Position numbers and translations under genes: made by a program. A stretch of DNA of 64,000 bases from assembly GCA_910586775.1 (NCBI GenBank), contig CAJUJN010000016.1, positions 1 through 64,000 on the forward strand, read 5' to 3'. Below the pieces are notes generated by a model that made no database searches, was not told the DNA's origin, and saw nothing but the letters and a program-made list of their open reading frames with translations. Shown one piece after another: positions 19,317 through 29,109 of this stretch; positions within the stretch are counted from its first letter, which is position 1, and each line of letters opens with the position of its first letter. This DNA comes from an uncultured Acetatifactor sp. Lineage in GTDB: Bacteria; Bacillota; Clostridia; Lachnospirales; Lachnospiraceae.

Positions 19317-19909
19317 TGAATTTCCCGAAATTCGCTTTCAATGACATCCGGACGCTGATGCTTCACAATCTTGACCGTGCTGACTACCACGCACAGGTTC
19401 AGGATTCCTTCCGCCAGAAGCGAAACGCCCAGCAGCATGGTCAGCACATGTGCGCTTTCCACAGGCCGGAACACCAACAGCAGCCCCACAAATCCGGTCA
19501 GCACCGCCAGCAGTAAAATCAGCCACCATGCAGCGATACCGAACCTTTTCGAGTCCATGGCAATCTGTACCTTGAACAGCCCGTCTGCCAGTATTGCAAT
19601 TCCCAGCGCGATAAAAATGAAATTCATCACATTCGGCGACCGGATGAATACAATGACTCCCAGGGCAATCAGCAGGATGCCGAACTCCAGATCGTATTGG
19701 AATGCCAGCCGGAACAGATCCCTGGAAAAATATCCTACCAGCCTGATGCACCCAAACAGAATCATCGCGATTCCAAGCCCCCGCCCGATTATTTTTACGG
19801 ACAACTCCGGGCGGGCTATAAAAAGGATTCCGGCAATGCAGAATACTGCCGAGATAATGATATAGCCTGTTTTTGCAATTCTCATGGGTGTTACGGAACG
19901 CATTTTCAT
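19313..19909 (-). CDS. HdeD-like DUF308 membrane protein
   Basis: The product (198 aa) is almost wholly six membrane helices in the paired DUF308 arrangement (GYIIISAVFCIAGILFI, GILLIALGVIVFI, FIFIALGIAILADGLFK). ATG follows GGAGG by 7 nt. It leads the operon with the MMPL transporter, overlapping it by four bases. HdeD proteins are linked to acid resistance in enteric bacteria; in Firmicutes the role is unclear. Confidence 0.8.
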   Translation of the reverse strand: MKMRSVTPMRIAKTGYIIISAVFCIAGILFIARPELSVKIIGRGLGIAMILFGCIRLVGYFSRDLFRLAFQYDLEFGILLIALGVIVFIRSPNVMNFIFIALGIAILADGLFKVQIAMDSKRFGIAAWWLILLLAVLTGFVGLLLVFRPVESAHVLTMLLGVSLLAEGILNLCVVVSTVKIVKHQRPDVIESEFREIQ

Positions 19910-20053
19910 TTTTCTACCTCCTCTTCCAGTTTTGCAGATGTCCTGCACTGCCCAACCTCTGAGATGAATTTCCGGCCGCTTAGGGATGCGTCCGCAATTC
20001 CATTCGGTACTGTACGGGCATCTGTTGTTTTCAGTTCCGCAGGAACCTTGCCT

Positions 20054-20162
20054 GTTCCTTATGCTGACAGTATAGCAGAGAAGCCCTCTCCCTGGAATCG
20101 ACAGAAAAAGCCGTCTGCCCAAAATTGAGGCAGACGGCTGTAAGTGACTGAAATTTGGGCAT
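20054..20162. repeat. About 110-bp intergenic repeat, copy A
   Basis: Copy A matches copy B (26430-26538) at roughly four of five positions, starting with a shared CTTATGCTGACAGTA. Each holds a terminator hairpin on the minus strand. The two copies bracket the GH85 gene in direct orientation. In copy A, TGCCCAAA at 20116 can alternatively pair with TTTGGGCA near 20154. Confidence 0.7.
20104..20139 (-). terminator. Terminator hairpin inside repeat copy A
   Basis: AGCCGTCTGCC and its exact complement make an 11-bp stem. Read on the minus strand it is followed by TTTTTCTG, a Rho-independent pattern. Confidence 0.7.
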
Positions 20163-20178
20163 TTGGAGCAAAATGCCT

Positions 20179-20214
20179 AAAAAACCGGCACAGTATCTGG
20201 CACTGTGCCGGTTT
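20179..20214 (-). terminator. Rho-independent terminator of the GH85 gene
   Basis: AAACCGGCACAGT and its exact complement make a 13-bp stem with a 7-nt loop. On the minus strand a run of six T follows, about 40 bp after the GH85 stop. Confidence 0.88.
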
Positions 20215-20251
20215 CTCATTATTCGGATAAACAAAATAACTGATTTGGTTC

Positions 20252-23200
20252 TTATTCTGTCCTGCGGCGGCGTTTTACTACAACAACTGCTCCGGCACAT
20301 GCCAAAGCTATCACAAGAACACACACCAGGGCAATGATATCCATATGGTCACCCACCTTGGGAGCATTTGTCTGTCCTGATGCATCAGCAGTATTATCGC
20401 CTGGCTTATCATCAACTACAGGTTTCATGGTCGGCGCAGGCGAGGGTTCCGTCTTCTCCGTATCCTTATACACAATGGTATAGATTGAATACTTGCCGGA
20501 CTTAATCTTCAAAGTTTCCGTTTCACTATTATAAGTACATGGAAGCACTTCAAAGACCCCATTATGCTCGCGGACAAACGCATATTCCCTGTTGATGGCT
20601 GTATTGGTATTGATTAAATCCGCAGTAAGCATAAAATCGATTTCCAGTTCGTCGTCACCCATATCCACGTTTTCCAAATCCCGTGATATAATCTGTCCGT
20701 CATTCCTGACAATCTTTACCTTCAATGAGATATCCATAGACTGCCCCATCGTAAATCCGGGAACTGCCTGCTGTATTCTGGCAATTATGTCCTGTCCCAA
20801 TGTCTGGGAGACATCTTTGATCTGCATCAGGAGCTCACAGTCCGCACCGTTTTTAATTTCTTCAATTTCTTCTTTCGTCAAAATCTGCTTACTCTCATCC
20901 GTCAGAATCTTTATGACTTCTTCCTTCGGCGTTAACAGTGTGGTCTCCGGTGCCTTTTCATCCCTGTCGACTGTGATTTCTATCGTTCCCGTGGGTGCTG
21001 TTGTCGGTGGTGTACCGGGTTCTGTTGTCGGCGGTGTACTGGGTTCCATGGGCTTATCCGTGGGCTCTGCAGGAATTTCTTCCCATCCTGCGTATACGGT
21101 AATATTTCCCTTCAGCGCAATTTCCGTTACTTTCTTAGTCAGCTCCCGGTCACTGTACCAACCGGTGAAGTTATATCCCTTACGGCTCGTTACACACCCT
21201 GACAAGTCAACGATTTCACCAAAGCTTCTGCTGATATCTTCAACTGCGCTTCCGCCGTTTGTCTCAAATGTAAGGGTACAGACAGGAAGTTCTGCCGGCC
21301 CATCCCCCTTGACAATAATGGTGGTACGTGCGATTACATTATCCTCCACATTGCCCGGACGGAGATACTCTACATAATATGCCCCGGCCTTATCTGCCTT
21401 GAAGCAGCCGTTGTTTCCTATGCCTTCCACATCGCCGTCATAAGCATACATCTGCAGTTCGTAAATACGGATTGCCTTATTCCCCTCTGTACTCTGTTCC
21501 GGCTGGTTCACCTTGAAACGGTAGACCTGAGCGGATTTCAGACTGTTCATAGCTATCTGGCGGGTAGGGCTGTTTACCGTATTGTCAGATACCGCATCCA
21601 AATCCTCCCAATTATCATCCTGTGCCAGATACCCCTGCTTTACAGTGTCATCTCCTGCAAGATATGTCTCCTCATACTCAGTTTTCAGGGTCTGGAGAGC
21701 GTAATCCCGGGTAATGTAGCCTGCTCCCTCACTGCCTGCATGGAGTACATACCACTCTCCCACAACCTCCGGCTCTTCCAGTTCAAAACCAACCCAACCG
21801 CTTGCAGCCACGGCACACCATTTTGTACCGGTTTTGCCGTCAAAAAGATTTGCTGCTACTTCTTTCTCGTTTTCCTCTGCGCTTGCAATTGCTTTCGTTC
21901 CATCCACAGTCAACGGTTCTGAACCGATAGCGCCCAACGTCGGACGTTCAGGATGAACATAAGCCGCTCCATCTGCTCCGGTGATATCAACCCTGACGGC
22001 TTCCAGCGGAACAGTGTACCCTGCCAGATACTTCTGATCTACCCACGCCAAACCGATAAGATCTGCCGCACTCGTACCTCTGTTTGTTACGGCACCAAAT
22101 TCGCCGGCAGAAGTGTTTCCTGTACCTCCGGCTTCAGAGCTGCCCTTCAGCAAATCCAGAAGCTGATATTCCTTCCCGTCTTTCTCTACCACCATGACAT
22201 CTGCGCCGATCTCGATGGCAGTATCCATGACAGGCTTCTGGCCGCTGTAAGTGAATCCGCCTTCCAGGTAAGGATATCCCTTAATAACCAAATTGCTTAT
22301 GCCAGGAAAAAGATCATCTGCACCGGCTTTCGTAGCCCAAATTCCAAACCAGCTTGCATTCGTTGGAGTATCCAGCCTGAGTTCTACCGTTTCCTGGTCC
22401 GGACCATCAAATGTCTCCTTCTGCCAGCCACTCCAGTCAGGAGAGTTTGTTATATCATTGTCGAATGCAGTACATAACTCAAATTGCCTCAGATCATACC
22501 CTGATCCGAAACTGCGGTAGGCATTTATATAACCAATGCCCGTAATTTTCCCCGGAGTAGTTAACTGAAAACACAGCCAGAAATCACCAATGTACTGGGC
22601 ATAGAGGGGGTTATATCTAAACAGCTCTGCTTCTCTTTTACTGTAGTCTCCCGTTACATTTCCTGAAGCAAAATACCTCTCCATACCGTCTTTCAGTTCG
22701 CCTTCCGGCGTCCCATCACTTAAATCCAACCTGGCATTATCCCATTTCCAGATAAACGCATTCTTATATGTACCGGCATCATCCGCCTCCAGAACCGAAA
22801 TCTGGCTGTCTGAAATATCAAACTCACGAAGCTTATTGACACCCCGGATATCCAGGGATGTCTGCTGTGTTCCCGGCAAATAGAGATTCTCCAGGTTTGA
22901 GCACCCCTTCACATTTACCGTCACCCCGGGATACTGGCTCATATCCACGGTTACCAGCTTTGTGCAGTTTTCCAGATTCAAACCCTTCATGCTGCCCAGG
23001 TAATTAAGTCCTGTCAGGTCGGCAACATCTGTCCCTGATAAATCCAGGATCCCCCTGAAACCGGCCAGTGCGTCGTAAGTCTCACCAACCTGCTTTTTCA
23101 CTGCCTCCCTCAGAGCCGTATCCGGAAACAGTTCATCCACAAAGCTGCTGTCACCTGCGGCAAGTTCTCCGTCCTGGAACAGTATCGTAACCGGCTCGGA

Positions 23201-26200
23201 TACGTTGAAATCAATATCCTCCACCCGAATGGTCAGGTAATCGGAGCCCGATTCCGCAATCGGAATATACTTGGCAAAATCACCCGCAAATGCTCCCCAG
23301 CTATTGGTCACCTCACTGAACCGGGTATACCGCTTCGTACCTGTGCTGGTTTCCACCAACATCGCCCTCCAGTCATCGGCAGAAGGGGTAGTCAGCAGAT
23401 AGTAATTGCTGGCCGTAGGCATCTTACGCGCTTCTCCGTCATAGGGCGCGCTGTAATTGTCTTCAATCATGTTAAAATAGTTCACCGGCTCCTGCCGCTC
23501 ACCAAGTCTGGTCACGGTAAAAGTCAGTACATAGCTGCTGCCATCCTCGACGGAAATATCAAAATTCGCTCTTCCCGTTCCTGCAGCCACAACCACAGGC
23601 TCAGGGTTCTCCCTGTCCGTCCCCTGCCACTCCAGGGCTACCTCCACGGTATCTCCCTTATATATAACGGCGGGGTCATCCCATGTAATACTCAGACGGC
23701 CGTTCATACTGGAAGTACGCACATTGGAAAGCCGCTCTTCAGAAGAAGCCACGGAAAGCTCGGCAGGCACACTTCTGGAGCCGTCACGGCCGACAGCATA
23801 CACACGGAGAGCTGTCACATCGGATTTATTTTCCAGGTTCTTGATATAATAGCTGCTGCCAAAGCCTCCGCCCACAAAACGCTCGGAGCCGTCAGCATAG
23901 ACTGCATATACATGATAGTTCTGTACATCGCCGAAATTTTCCTCATCCCAGGCAATCTGGATTTCATCGGTTCCATCAAAGCGATAGGCCAGATGCAGGC
24001 CTGCAGGGCTTGCAGGACTGTAATTCCCGTTGTCGGTAATCACCAGACGTCCCAGGTTCACCTGATAATCGGACACTGTTCCGTCCACAGGCGCAAATCC
24101 TACACCCACAGAGGCTATGGTCCGCCCCGCATAATCGCTCAAATCCACTTCCGCGGTTTTCCAGCCGTCAGTCTGCTGGCCGGAACCTTCGATGGGCAGA
24201 TAAACCCGCTCCACATCCTCTCCGTTTTCCAGTGAAAGCACTGAATACATGCAGGAACCGTCATCGGCACCCGGCTTGTTATAGGTAAGGCTGATGGTGC
24301 TGCCGTCTGCTATCTGCAGTTTTGTCTTATACAGGTTCACTACCTGACCACCGGTCAAATCCCCGTAAATAACCAGGGAGGAACCGCCGTTATAAGCGCC
24401 TATCTGTGTGTACGGGAACGGGTCACGTTCTCCGGTCTTATTGTTTAACCGATAGAATTCAGGCCCATAGTCCCAGTCAAGCTCAAGCAGGCTGTCCGCA
24501 CTCTGTGCGCTGAAAAACGCTGCACTGTCATTGAGTTTTTTGCTCAGTACGGTTCCAAAATCATCGACGGGCATATCGCTGCCGGATATGTCACTGTCAG
24601 ATACACCGCTGTCGGATATGTCGCTGCCGGACACATCACTGCCGGATACGTCGCCGGCTGCAGGAAATCTGTTCAGGAGCCCTGCTATGTTCTTCGCAAT
24701 TAAGAAAGTCATGTCAGCCACCGGAATATCATCGGCACCTTCCACCCACCACTGCCAGGTAGGCAGAATATCCTGGAGACCATAGTTTGTCCACTGCAGA
24801 TTGCGGGAAACTTCACCCTCGTTCCAGTACTGCATGCCGTGCCCGTTATTGAAGTCGCTGGCAAATACGGTTCCGTTGACAACGGATTTCTCCACAACAT
24901 ATTTGGAAAATCCTTTGAAGACCGGCTGCTGCAAGCCTTCCTGGGCGCTGTTAGAAAGGTCAAAGTTGACGTCCGGCCGCTCAACCTGACTGTAATCGCC
25001 GGCATTTTCCGTGCGGCTGTTATAGTACATCCTGGCCCGCTCCTCGGCTTCCCACTGGTAGCCCACCTCAAACTGATGCCCGTCATGGTAATCCTTCTGA
25101 TAGAAATCGCTGGCCCAGACAGCAAAGCTGGTGTAGGGCTGACCGTTCTCGTCCACAGCCTTGGGATAACCGCTGTTAAAATTGCCGGAACCCCACTGAA
25201 GTAAAGTGCCGTCATCGAAATCGGCGCTGAGCCTCCACAGGTCACCTTCCACGCCCATAAAGACCGTCTCGTAAGGATCCAGGTCAAGCTCCTCGGCCTT
25301 CTCATGAGCCGCTTTCAGAACTCCCTTGCGCGCCTCCACATCCTGAGTCATGTCGCCGCTCCAGTTTCCATAACCGTAATTCAGGAAAATGGCGTCGGAT
25401 ACCTGCCCCTGCTTGTCATTTTTCACCCAGTTCTTGTTATAATCATTGAACGCATTCTGATATGAAGTACGGCCATCATCCAAAGTGGAATCATACCACT
25501 GAATATAAGCGCCCTGATCCCGCATCCATTTCAGAATCTCGCGGAAAGTGACCACATACCCCGCATCAATGGAAGCCTCCAGATTGATGAAGTATCCGTC
25601 AAAACCGCAATACTCCATAATCTCCAGCATTTTCTCCGCATAAGGATAGCGGCCGTCCTCATCCTTGTAGATAAATTCTTCTATGAACTGCCCGCCGCGC
25701 CAGCTGGCATCAATGAAGAATTCTCCCAGGGACAGAACACCGTTGCGGTGAGCCACATTGGTAGCAGCGGCCATGGGAATACAGACCGGGCCGTATTCCA
25801 CCCCGTACCCTGTCTCAATATCACGGTGCATGCCTGATGTGGGCCGCCCGCCGGTGCCCGTGATATTGGCATACTGCCAGTACATAAAAGGCGCATATGA
25901 AAAATCGTCATAGGATGCGTTGCCATTCCAGATTTCTGCTCCCGTATTTCTATAATTGGAAGCAGACATAACATAAAGCTGGGCTTTGTCTTCCAGCCAG
26001 GTATTAGCCTGAGTGGCCGGGAAAGTACCATTCCTGCTCTGCAGGGGAATCGTCGCTCTCATCTCCTCAGCGTAGGGATCCGTTTCCGGATTGTAGTTCA
26101 GCAGATCTACATAGCGATAGCCATGAACCCACGGCTCATAGCTTTGGCTGGCTTCACCGTAATCGGCAAACATGGGCATAATGCCGTCCTCTTCACCAAC

Positions 26201-26317
26201 CTTAACTGGTGCCTCATTTGCAAATACCCCTCCAGTATATGACGCTGTCATCGCAAACGTCAGGAAGATTGGCATTAACCGCTTTTTCGCACTTCTTTTC
26301 ATCGTTTTTCTTTTCAT
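20252..26317 (-). CDS. Cell-surface endo-beta-N-acetylglucosaminidase (GH85)
   Basis: The product (2021 aa) has a signal peptide (ending near AVFANEA) and a GH85 TIM barrel (about 57-540). FDGYFINLEAS holds the catalytic pair: N245, which orients the acetamido group, and E247, the acid/base. It would cut the GlcNAc-GlcNAc core of N-glycans outside the cell. After it come a Ser-Asp-Gly-Val repeat, beta-sandwich modules, a leucine-rich-like part (about 1060-1180), discoidin-like parts (about 1205-1350 and 1465-1640) and a Listeria-Bacteroides repeat (about 1675-1745). The C-terminus has PKVGDHM, a membrane helix and an RRRR tail, so sortase anchoring is likely. It is the last gene of the YesMN-ABC locus, with its own terminator. 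Endo-D type activity is inferred. Confidence 0.92.
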   Translation of the reverse strand: MKRKTMKRSAKKRLMPIFLTFAMTASYTGGVFANEAPVKVGEEDGIMPMFADYGEASQSYEPWVHGYRYVDLLNYNPETDPYAEEMRATIPLQSRNGTFPATQANTWLEDKAQLYVMSASNYRNTGAEIWNGNASYDDFSYAPFMYWQYANITGTGGRPTSGMHRDIETGYGVEYGPVCIPMAAATNVAHRNGVLSLGEFFIDASWRGGQFIEEFIYKDEDGRYPYAEKMLEIMEYCGFDGYFINLEASIDAGYVVTFREILKWMRDQGAYIQWYDSTLDDGRTSYQNAFNDYNKNWVKNDKQGQVSDAIFLNYGYGNWSGDMTQDVEARKGVLKAAHEKAEELDLDPYETVFMGVEGDLWRLSADFDDGTLLQWGSGNFNSGYPKAVDENGQPYTSFAVWASDFYQKDYHDGHQFEVGYQWEAEERARMYYNSRTENAGDYSQVERPDVNFDLSNSAQEGLQQPVFKGFSKYVVEKSVVNGTVFASDFNNGHGMQYWNEGEVSRNLQWTNYGLQDILPTWQWWVEGADDIPVADMTFLIAKNIAGLLNRFPAAGDVSGSDVSGSDISDSGVSDSDISGSDMPVDDFGTVLSKKLNDSAAFFSAQSADSLLELDWDYGPEFYRLNNKTGERDPFPYTQIGAYNGGSSLVIYGDLTGGQVVNLYKTKLQIADGSTISLTYNKPGADDGSCMYSVLSLENGEDVERVYLPIEGSGQQTDGWKTAEVDLSDYAGRTIASVGVGFAPVDGTVSDYQVNLGRLVITDNGNYSPASPAGLHLAYRFDGTDEIQIAWDEENFGDVQNYHVYAVYADGSERFVGGGFGSSYYIKNLENKSDVTALRVYAVGRDGSRSVPAELSVASSEERLSNVRTSSMNGRLSITWDDPAVIYKGDTVEVALEWQGTDRENPEPVVVAAGTGRANFDISVEDGSSYVLTFTVTRLGERQEPVNYFNMIEDNYSAPYDGEARKMPTASNYYLLTTPSADDWRAMLVETSTGTKRYTRFSEVTNSWGAFAGDFAKYIPIAESGSDYLTIRVEDIDFNVSEPVTILFQDGELAAGDSSFVDELFPDTALREAVKKQVGETYDALAGFRGILDLSGTDVADLTGLNYLGSMKGLNLENCTKLVTVDMSQYPGVTVNVKGCSNLENLYLPGTQQTSLDIRGVNKLREFDISDSQISVLEADDAGTYKNAFIWKWDNARLDLSDGTPEGELKDGMERYFASGNVTGDYSKREAELFRYNPLYAQYIGDFWLCFQLTTPGKITGIGYINAYRSFGSGYDLRQFELCTAFDNDITNSPDWSGWQKETFDGPDQETVELRLDTPTNASWFGIWATKAGADDLFPGISNLVIKGYPYLEGGFTYSGQKPVMDTAIEIGADVMVVEKDGKEYQLLDLLKGSSEAGGTGNTSAGEFGAVTNRGTSAADLIGLAWVDQKYLAGYTVPLEAVRVDITGADGAAYVHPERPTLGAIGSEPLTVDGTKAIASAEENEKEVAANLFDGKTGTKWCAVAASGWVGFELEEPEVVGEWYVLHAGSEGAGYITRDYALQTLKTEYEETYLAGDDTVKQGYLAQDDNWEDLDAVSDNTVNSPTRQIAMNSLKSAQVYRFKVNQPEQSTEGNKAIRIYELQMYAYDGDVEGIGNNGCFKADKAGAYYVEYLRPGNVEDNVIARTTIIVKGDGPAELPVCTLTFETNGGSAVEDISRSFGEIVDLSGCVTSRKGYNFTGWYSDRELTKKVTEIALKGNITVYAGWEEIPAEPTDKPMEPSTPPTTEPGTPPTTAPTGTIEITVDRDEKAPETTLLTPKEEVIKILTDESKQILTKEEIEEIKNGADCELLMQIKDVSQTLGQDIIARIQQAVPGFTMGQSMDISLKVKIVRNDGQIISRDLENVDMGDDELEIDFMLTADLINTNTAINREYAFVREHNGVFEVLPCTYNSETETLKIKSGKYSIYTIVYKDTEKTEPSPAPTMKPVVDDKPGDNTADASGQTNAPKVGDHMDIIALVCVLVIALACAGAVVVVKRRRRTE
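24560..24660 (-). repeat. 15-bp coding repeat (SGSDV-type) in the GH85 gene
   Basis: Six or so degenerate 15-bp units code for SGSDV, SGSDI, SDSGV and SDSDI blocks (about residues 552-586). The array sits just after the catalytic barrel, before the next folded module, as a flexible linker. Confidence 0.8.
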
Positions 26318-26358
26318 TTATGGCTCCCTTCCTTTGAATTTTCAACGATGTTTATCCT

Positions 26359-26387
26359 AATCCATATAATTACGAAAACTATGTCAA
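26359..26387 (-). promoter_or_regulatory. Possible promoter of the GH85 gene
   Basis: TTGACA (26382-26387) is followed 17 bp on by TGGATT (26359-26364), a weak -10, about 40 bp before the GH85 start. The gene may thus be expressed both from the operon and on its own. Confidence 0.4.
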
Positions 26388-26429
26388 CATTTTTTCTATC
26401 CCTTTGTTCCGATTCTGTTGAAACTGGCG

Positions 26430-26538
26430 CTCCTTATGCTGACAGTACAGCAAAGAAGCCTCGTCCCTGGTGCTTACAGAAAACCGTCTGCCCGAACTTC
26501 AAAGCAGACGGTTGAAAGTGACCAGAATCTGATCACCC
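26430..26538. repeat. About 110-bp intergenic repeat, copy B
   Basis: This is the partner of copy A. It contains the terminator of the upstream binding-protein gene: ACCGTCTGC pairs with GCAGACGGT (26483-26512), followed on the minus strand by TTTTCTG. Confidence 0.7.
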
Positions 26539-26569
26539 ATGCGGTTCTTTAGAGTAAATTCACTAAGAG

Positions 26570-28117
26570 TTACTGGGCAGCGTCAATCTGTGCCTGAATT
26601 TTCTCTATCATGGTGTCGAATCCGGAAGCACGCAGTTCTTCCATCATCTTCGGCACTTCTACCTCAGGATCTGCCACGCCGGTCAGAAGGTCTTTCTTAT
26701 AGCGGTTGCAGATCTCAGTGCAGTTCGCCAGCTCATCCTCGAACTCGCTGGTATCAATGGAGATGCCCAGCACAGGAGAAGCAACTGCTGCTTCGTTCAG
26801 AGCCTTAACTTCATCCCACTGGTTCTCTTCTACGTCATCGGTAAGAGTTACGTTGAAGAAAGTTCCCTGGGTATATCCAGCCATGGGCCAGTCCGTATTA
26901 ATCTTGTGAACCCTGCCATCTGCATTGTACTCGAAGTTCTCGCCTTCAAGACCGAAATACAGGGCATCTCTTACAACGGAATCCGTATTAACCAACTCAA
27001 GCAGCTGCAAAGCCTTCTCCTGGTTCTTGCTGCTGGCAGAGATGCAGTTCAGGGAGCCGCCTACGGTGCTGAAGGACAGATGCGTATCGCCCCACTGAGA
27101 CACGACTACTTCCTTGTCCATGTTCGGTCCCCAGACGGTCTTCGCTGCAAGCGGCCATCCCTGGGCTACGTAGCACATCCTGTATTTCGGGGCTTCACCC
27201 AATGTATTCGCGTCTGCATTGATGATGCCGGCCGTATACCATTCATGCAGCGTCTTCAGGTCAGCCATCACATCTTCCTGCTCATAGACGCTGACTACCT
27301 TCTTTGAGGAATCATTGTAAGATACGCCGATACCGGGAACGCCAACGCCCATCCCGTCATACTTGTCAAGGATAGCACCCAGACCGTCTGATGCCAGAAT
27401 GAAGGGTTCGGATCCCTCCCCATCCTTGATTTTGGTCAGGGCATCCGTCAGGGACTGCAGGTCATGCATGTTCTCATAATCGATCTCATATTTGTCTATC
27501 AACTCTTTGTCCCACACAAAATACTGTGTCGCGGAACTGTCCTTATAGGTGGGTACAGCATAAATACCGCCGTTGATGGATACTGCGTCCCAGTAATCCT
27601 CAGGAATAAAGGAATACAGTTCCGGACATGTACTCTGCAGAATACCTGAAATATCCGCAAACGCCCCCATCCTCACGTCGTTGGCATAGGTTCCGGAATC
27701 CGTGAACAGAATGTCATAGTCTTCGTTGGTGTTCACCATGACACTTCTTCTGTTGTTCCAATCGTCCCATTTAACCACTTCCACATCCAGATGTACGCCG
27801 ATCTTCTCTTCCAGATAAGCATCCAGGTTCGCTTTCCAGGCATCATAATTGTCCGGCATGCCATTGCCTACCATTGCCCATTTGATGTTTACTACATCAC
27901 CTGAAACTGCCGGCTGCTCCTCTGAGGACTGTTCCTCCGGGGACTGCTCTTCCGAGGACTGTTCCTCCGAAGACTGCTCCGACGGCTGGGAACTTTCCTC
28001 GCTGCCCGGAGCGGAACTGCTCTCCTCGGAAGGACTGCTGCCGCAGCCTGTCAGGCTTCCTGCCAGCATTGTACCTGCCATCAGGAGAGTCATTACTTTC
28101 AAGTTTCTCTTTTTCAT
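26570..28117 (-). CDS. Sugar ABC transporter substrate-binding lipoprotein
   Basis: The product (515 aa) has a lipoprotein signal with LTGCGSS lipobox, a Ser/Glu repeat linker (SEEQS-type, about residues 35-65) and a family 1 solute-binding fold resembling the LplA/DUF3502 group. Start MKKRNL was chosen because AGGAGG is 8 nt upstream; an ATG two codons earlier is too close to it. It follows the two permease genes and precedes GH85, so the likely cargo is an oligosaccharide freed from N-glycans. No ATPase gene is in the cluster, so a shared MsmX-type ATPase elsewhere must power it. Confidence 0.88.
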   Translation of the reverse strand: MKKRNLKVMTLLMAGTMLAGSLTGCGSSPSEESSSAPGSEESSQPSEQSSEEQSSEEQSPEEQSSEEQPAVSGDVVNIKWAMVGNGMPDNYDAWKANLDAYLEEKIGVHLDVEVVKWDDWNNRRSVMVNTNEDYDILFTDSGTYANDVRMGAFADISGILQSTCPELYSFIPEDYWDAVSINGGIYAVPTYKDSSATQYFVWDKELIDKYEIDYENMHDLQSLTDALTKIKDGEGSEPFILASDGLGAILDKYDGMGVGVPGIGVSYNDSSKKVVSVYEQEDVMADLKTLHEWYTAGIINADANTLGEAPKYRMCYVAQGWPLAAKTVWGPNMDKEVVVSQWGDTHLSFSTVGGSLNCISASSKNQEKALQLLELVNTDSVVRDALYFGLEGENFEYNADGRVHKINTDWPMAGYTQGTFFNVTLTDDVEENQWDEVKALNEAAVASPVLGISIDTSEFEDELANCTEICNRYKKDLLTGVADPEVEVPKMMEELRASGFDTMIEKIQAQIDAAQ

Positions 28118-28168
28118 TACCATTTCCTCCTGGTTTAGAATGTTGTATTTTAAAATCTCCGCCGCAAC

Positions 28169-29092
28169 TCAGCCTTTTACTGCGCCGACAGTAAGGCCGG
28201 AGATAAAATACCGTTGGAAAAACGGATAAACACAGGCAATCGGGACTACGATCAGAATTGCGATTGCCATACGAACCGTTTCGGACGGCATGGACTGCTT
28301 ATATTGTGTCAGGCTGACCCCAAGCTCGGGATGGCTGGCAAAATATTCGATACTCTTCATGATGTTATTCAGCATCGCCTGCAGACCCACCAGATTTTCA
28401 TTACTTATGTACAGAGATGCCTGGAACCAGTCGTTCCAGTATCCAAAGGCCAGAAACAGTCCTATGGTGGCCAGCACCGGCTTGGAGATCGGCATTACGA
28501 TCTTGATAAAGGTCTGCAGCTGGGACGCTCCGTCTATCTCCGCTGATTCTATAATGGAGTCCGGAATCGTGGTCCGGAAGAATGTTCGGGTGATGACAAT
28601 ATTAAAGGAGGATACCGCCAGAGGGACGGTCAGTACGAGGAACGTATTCCGCCACCCCAGAAGATTTGCCACCACCACATAGTTTGCTACCATGCCCCCA
28701 TTGAATATCATGGGAATGAAGATAACCCAGGTAAAAAACTTCTTCAGCTTATAGCCCGGTCTGGAAAGCACATATCCCATTGTGGTCGTCAGGATAAGTC
28801 CCAGCACAGTACCAGCCACGGTCACGCTCACGGAGATAAATAATGCCCGAAAAATCTGTGCCCGCTCATTCCACATAAACAGATAGGCATCCGCCGAAAA
28901 AGAATCCGGCCAAAAACGATAACCAAACTCCGCAATGGAAGCTTCCGACGAAATTGATATCATAAATACGAAGATAACCGGAACGATACAGATCGCCGCC
29001 ATAATAATAAATAAAATGTTAAAGCAGAGATTTGTCCCCCACTTAACCCTGTTCAGATGATTTTCCTGCCCTGCTGTCTCTTTCTTTGCCAT
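28169..29092 (-). CDS. Sugar ABC transporter permease (LplC/YtcP type)
   Basis: The product (307 aa) has six membrane helices and the permease EAA loop ESAEIDGASQLQTFIKIVMP, which docks the ATPase. It pairs with the permease gene 17 bp upstream in a CUT1-type transporter. It ends in GLTVGAVKG, the usual tail of this subgroup. Confidence 0.9.
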   Translation of the reverse strand: MAKKETAGQENHLNRVKWGTNLCFNILFIIMAAICIVPVIFVFMISISSEASIAEFGYRFWPDSFSADAYLFMWNERAQIFRALFISVSVTVAGTVLGLILTTTMGYVLSRPGYKLKKFFTWVIFIPMIFNGGMVANYVVVANLLGWRNTFLVLTVPLAVSSFNIVITRTFFRTTIPDSIIESAEIDGASQLQTFIKIVMPISKPVLATIGLFLAFGYWNDWFQASLYISNENLVGLQAMLNNIMKSIEYFASHPELGVSLTQYKQSMPSETVRMAIAILIVVPIACVYPFFQRYFISGLTVGAVKG

Positions 29093-29109
29093 TTCAACCT
29101 CCTGTCCGC

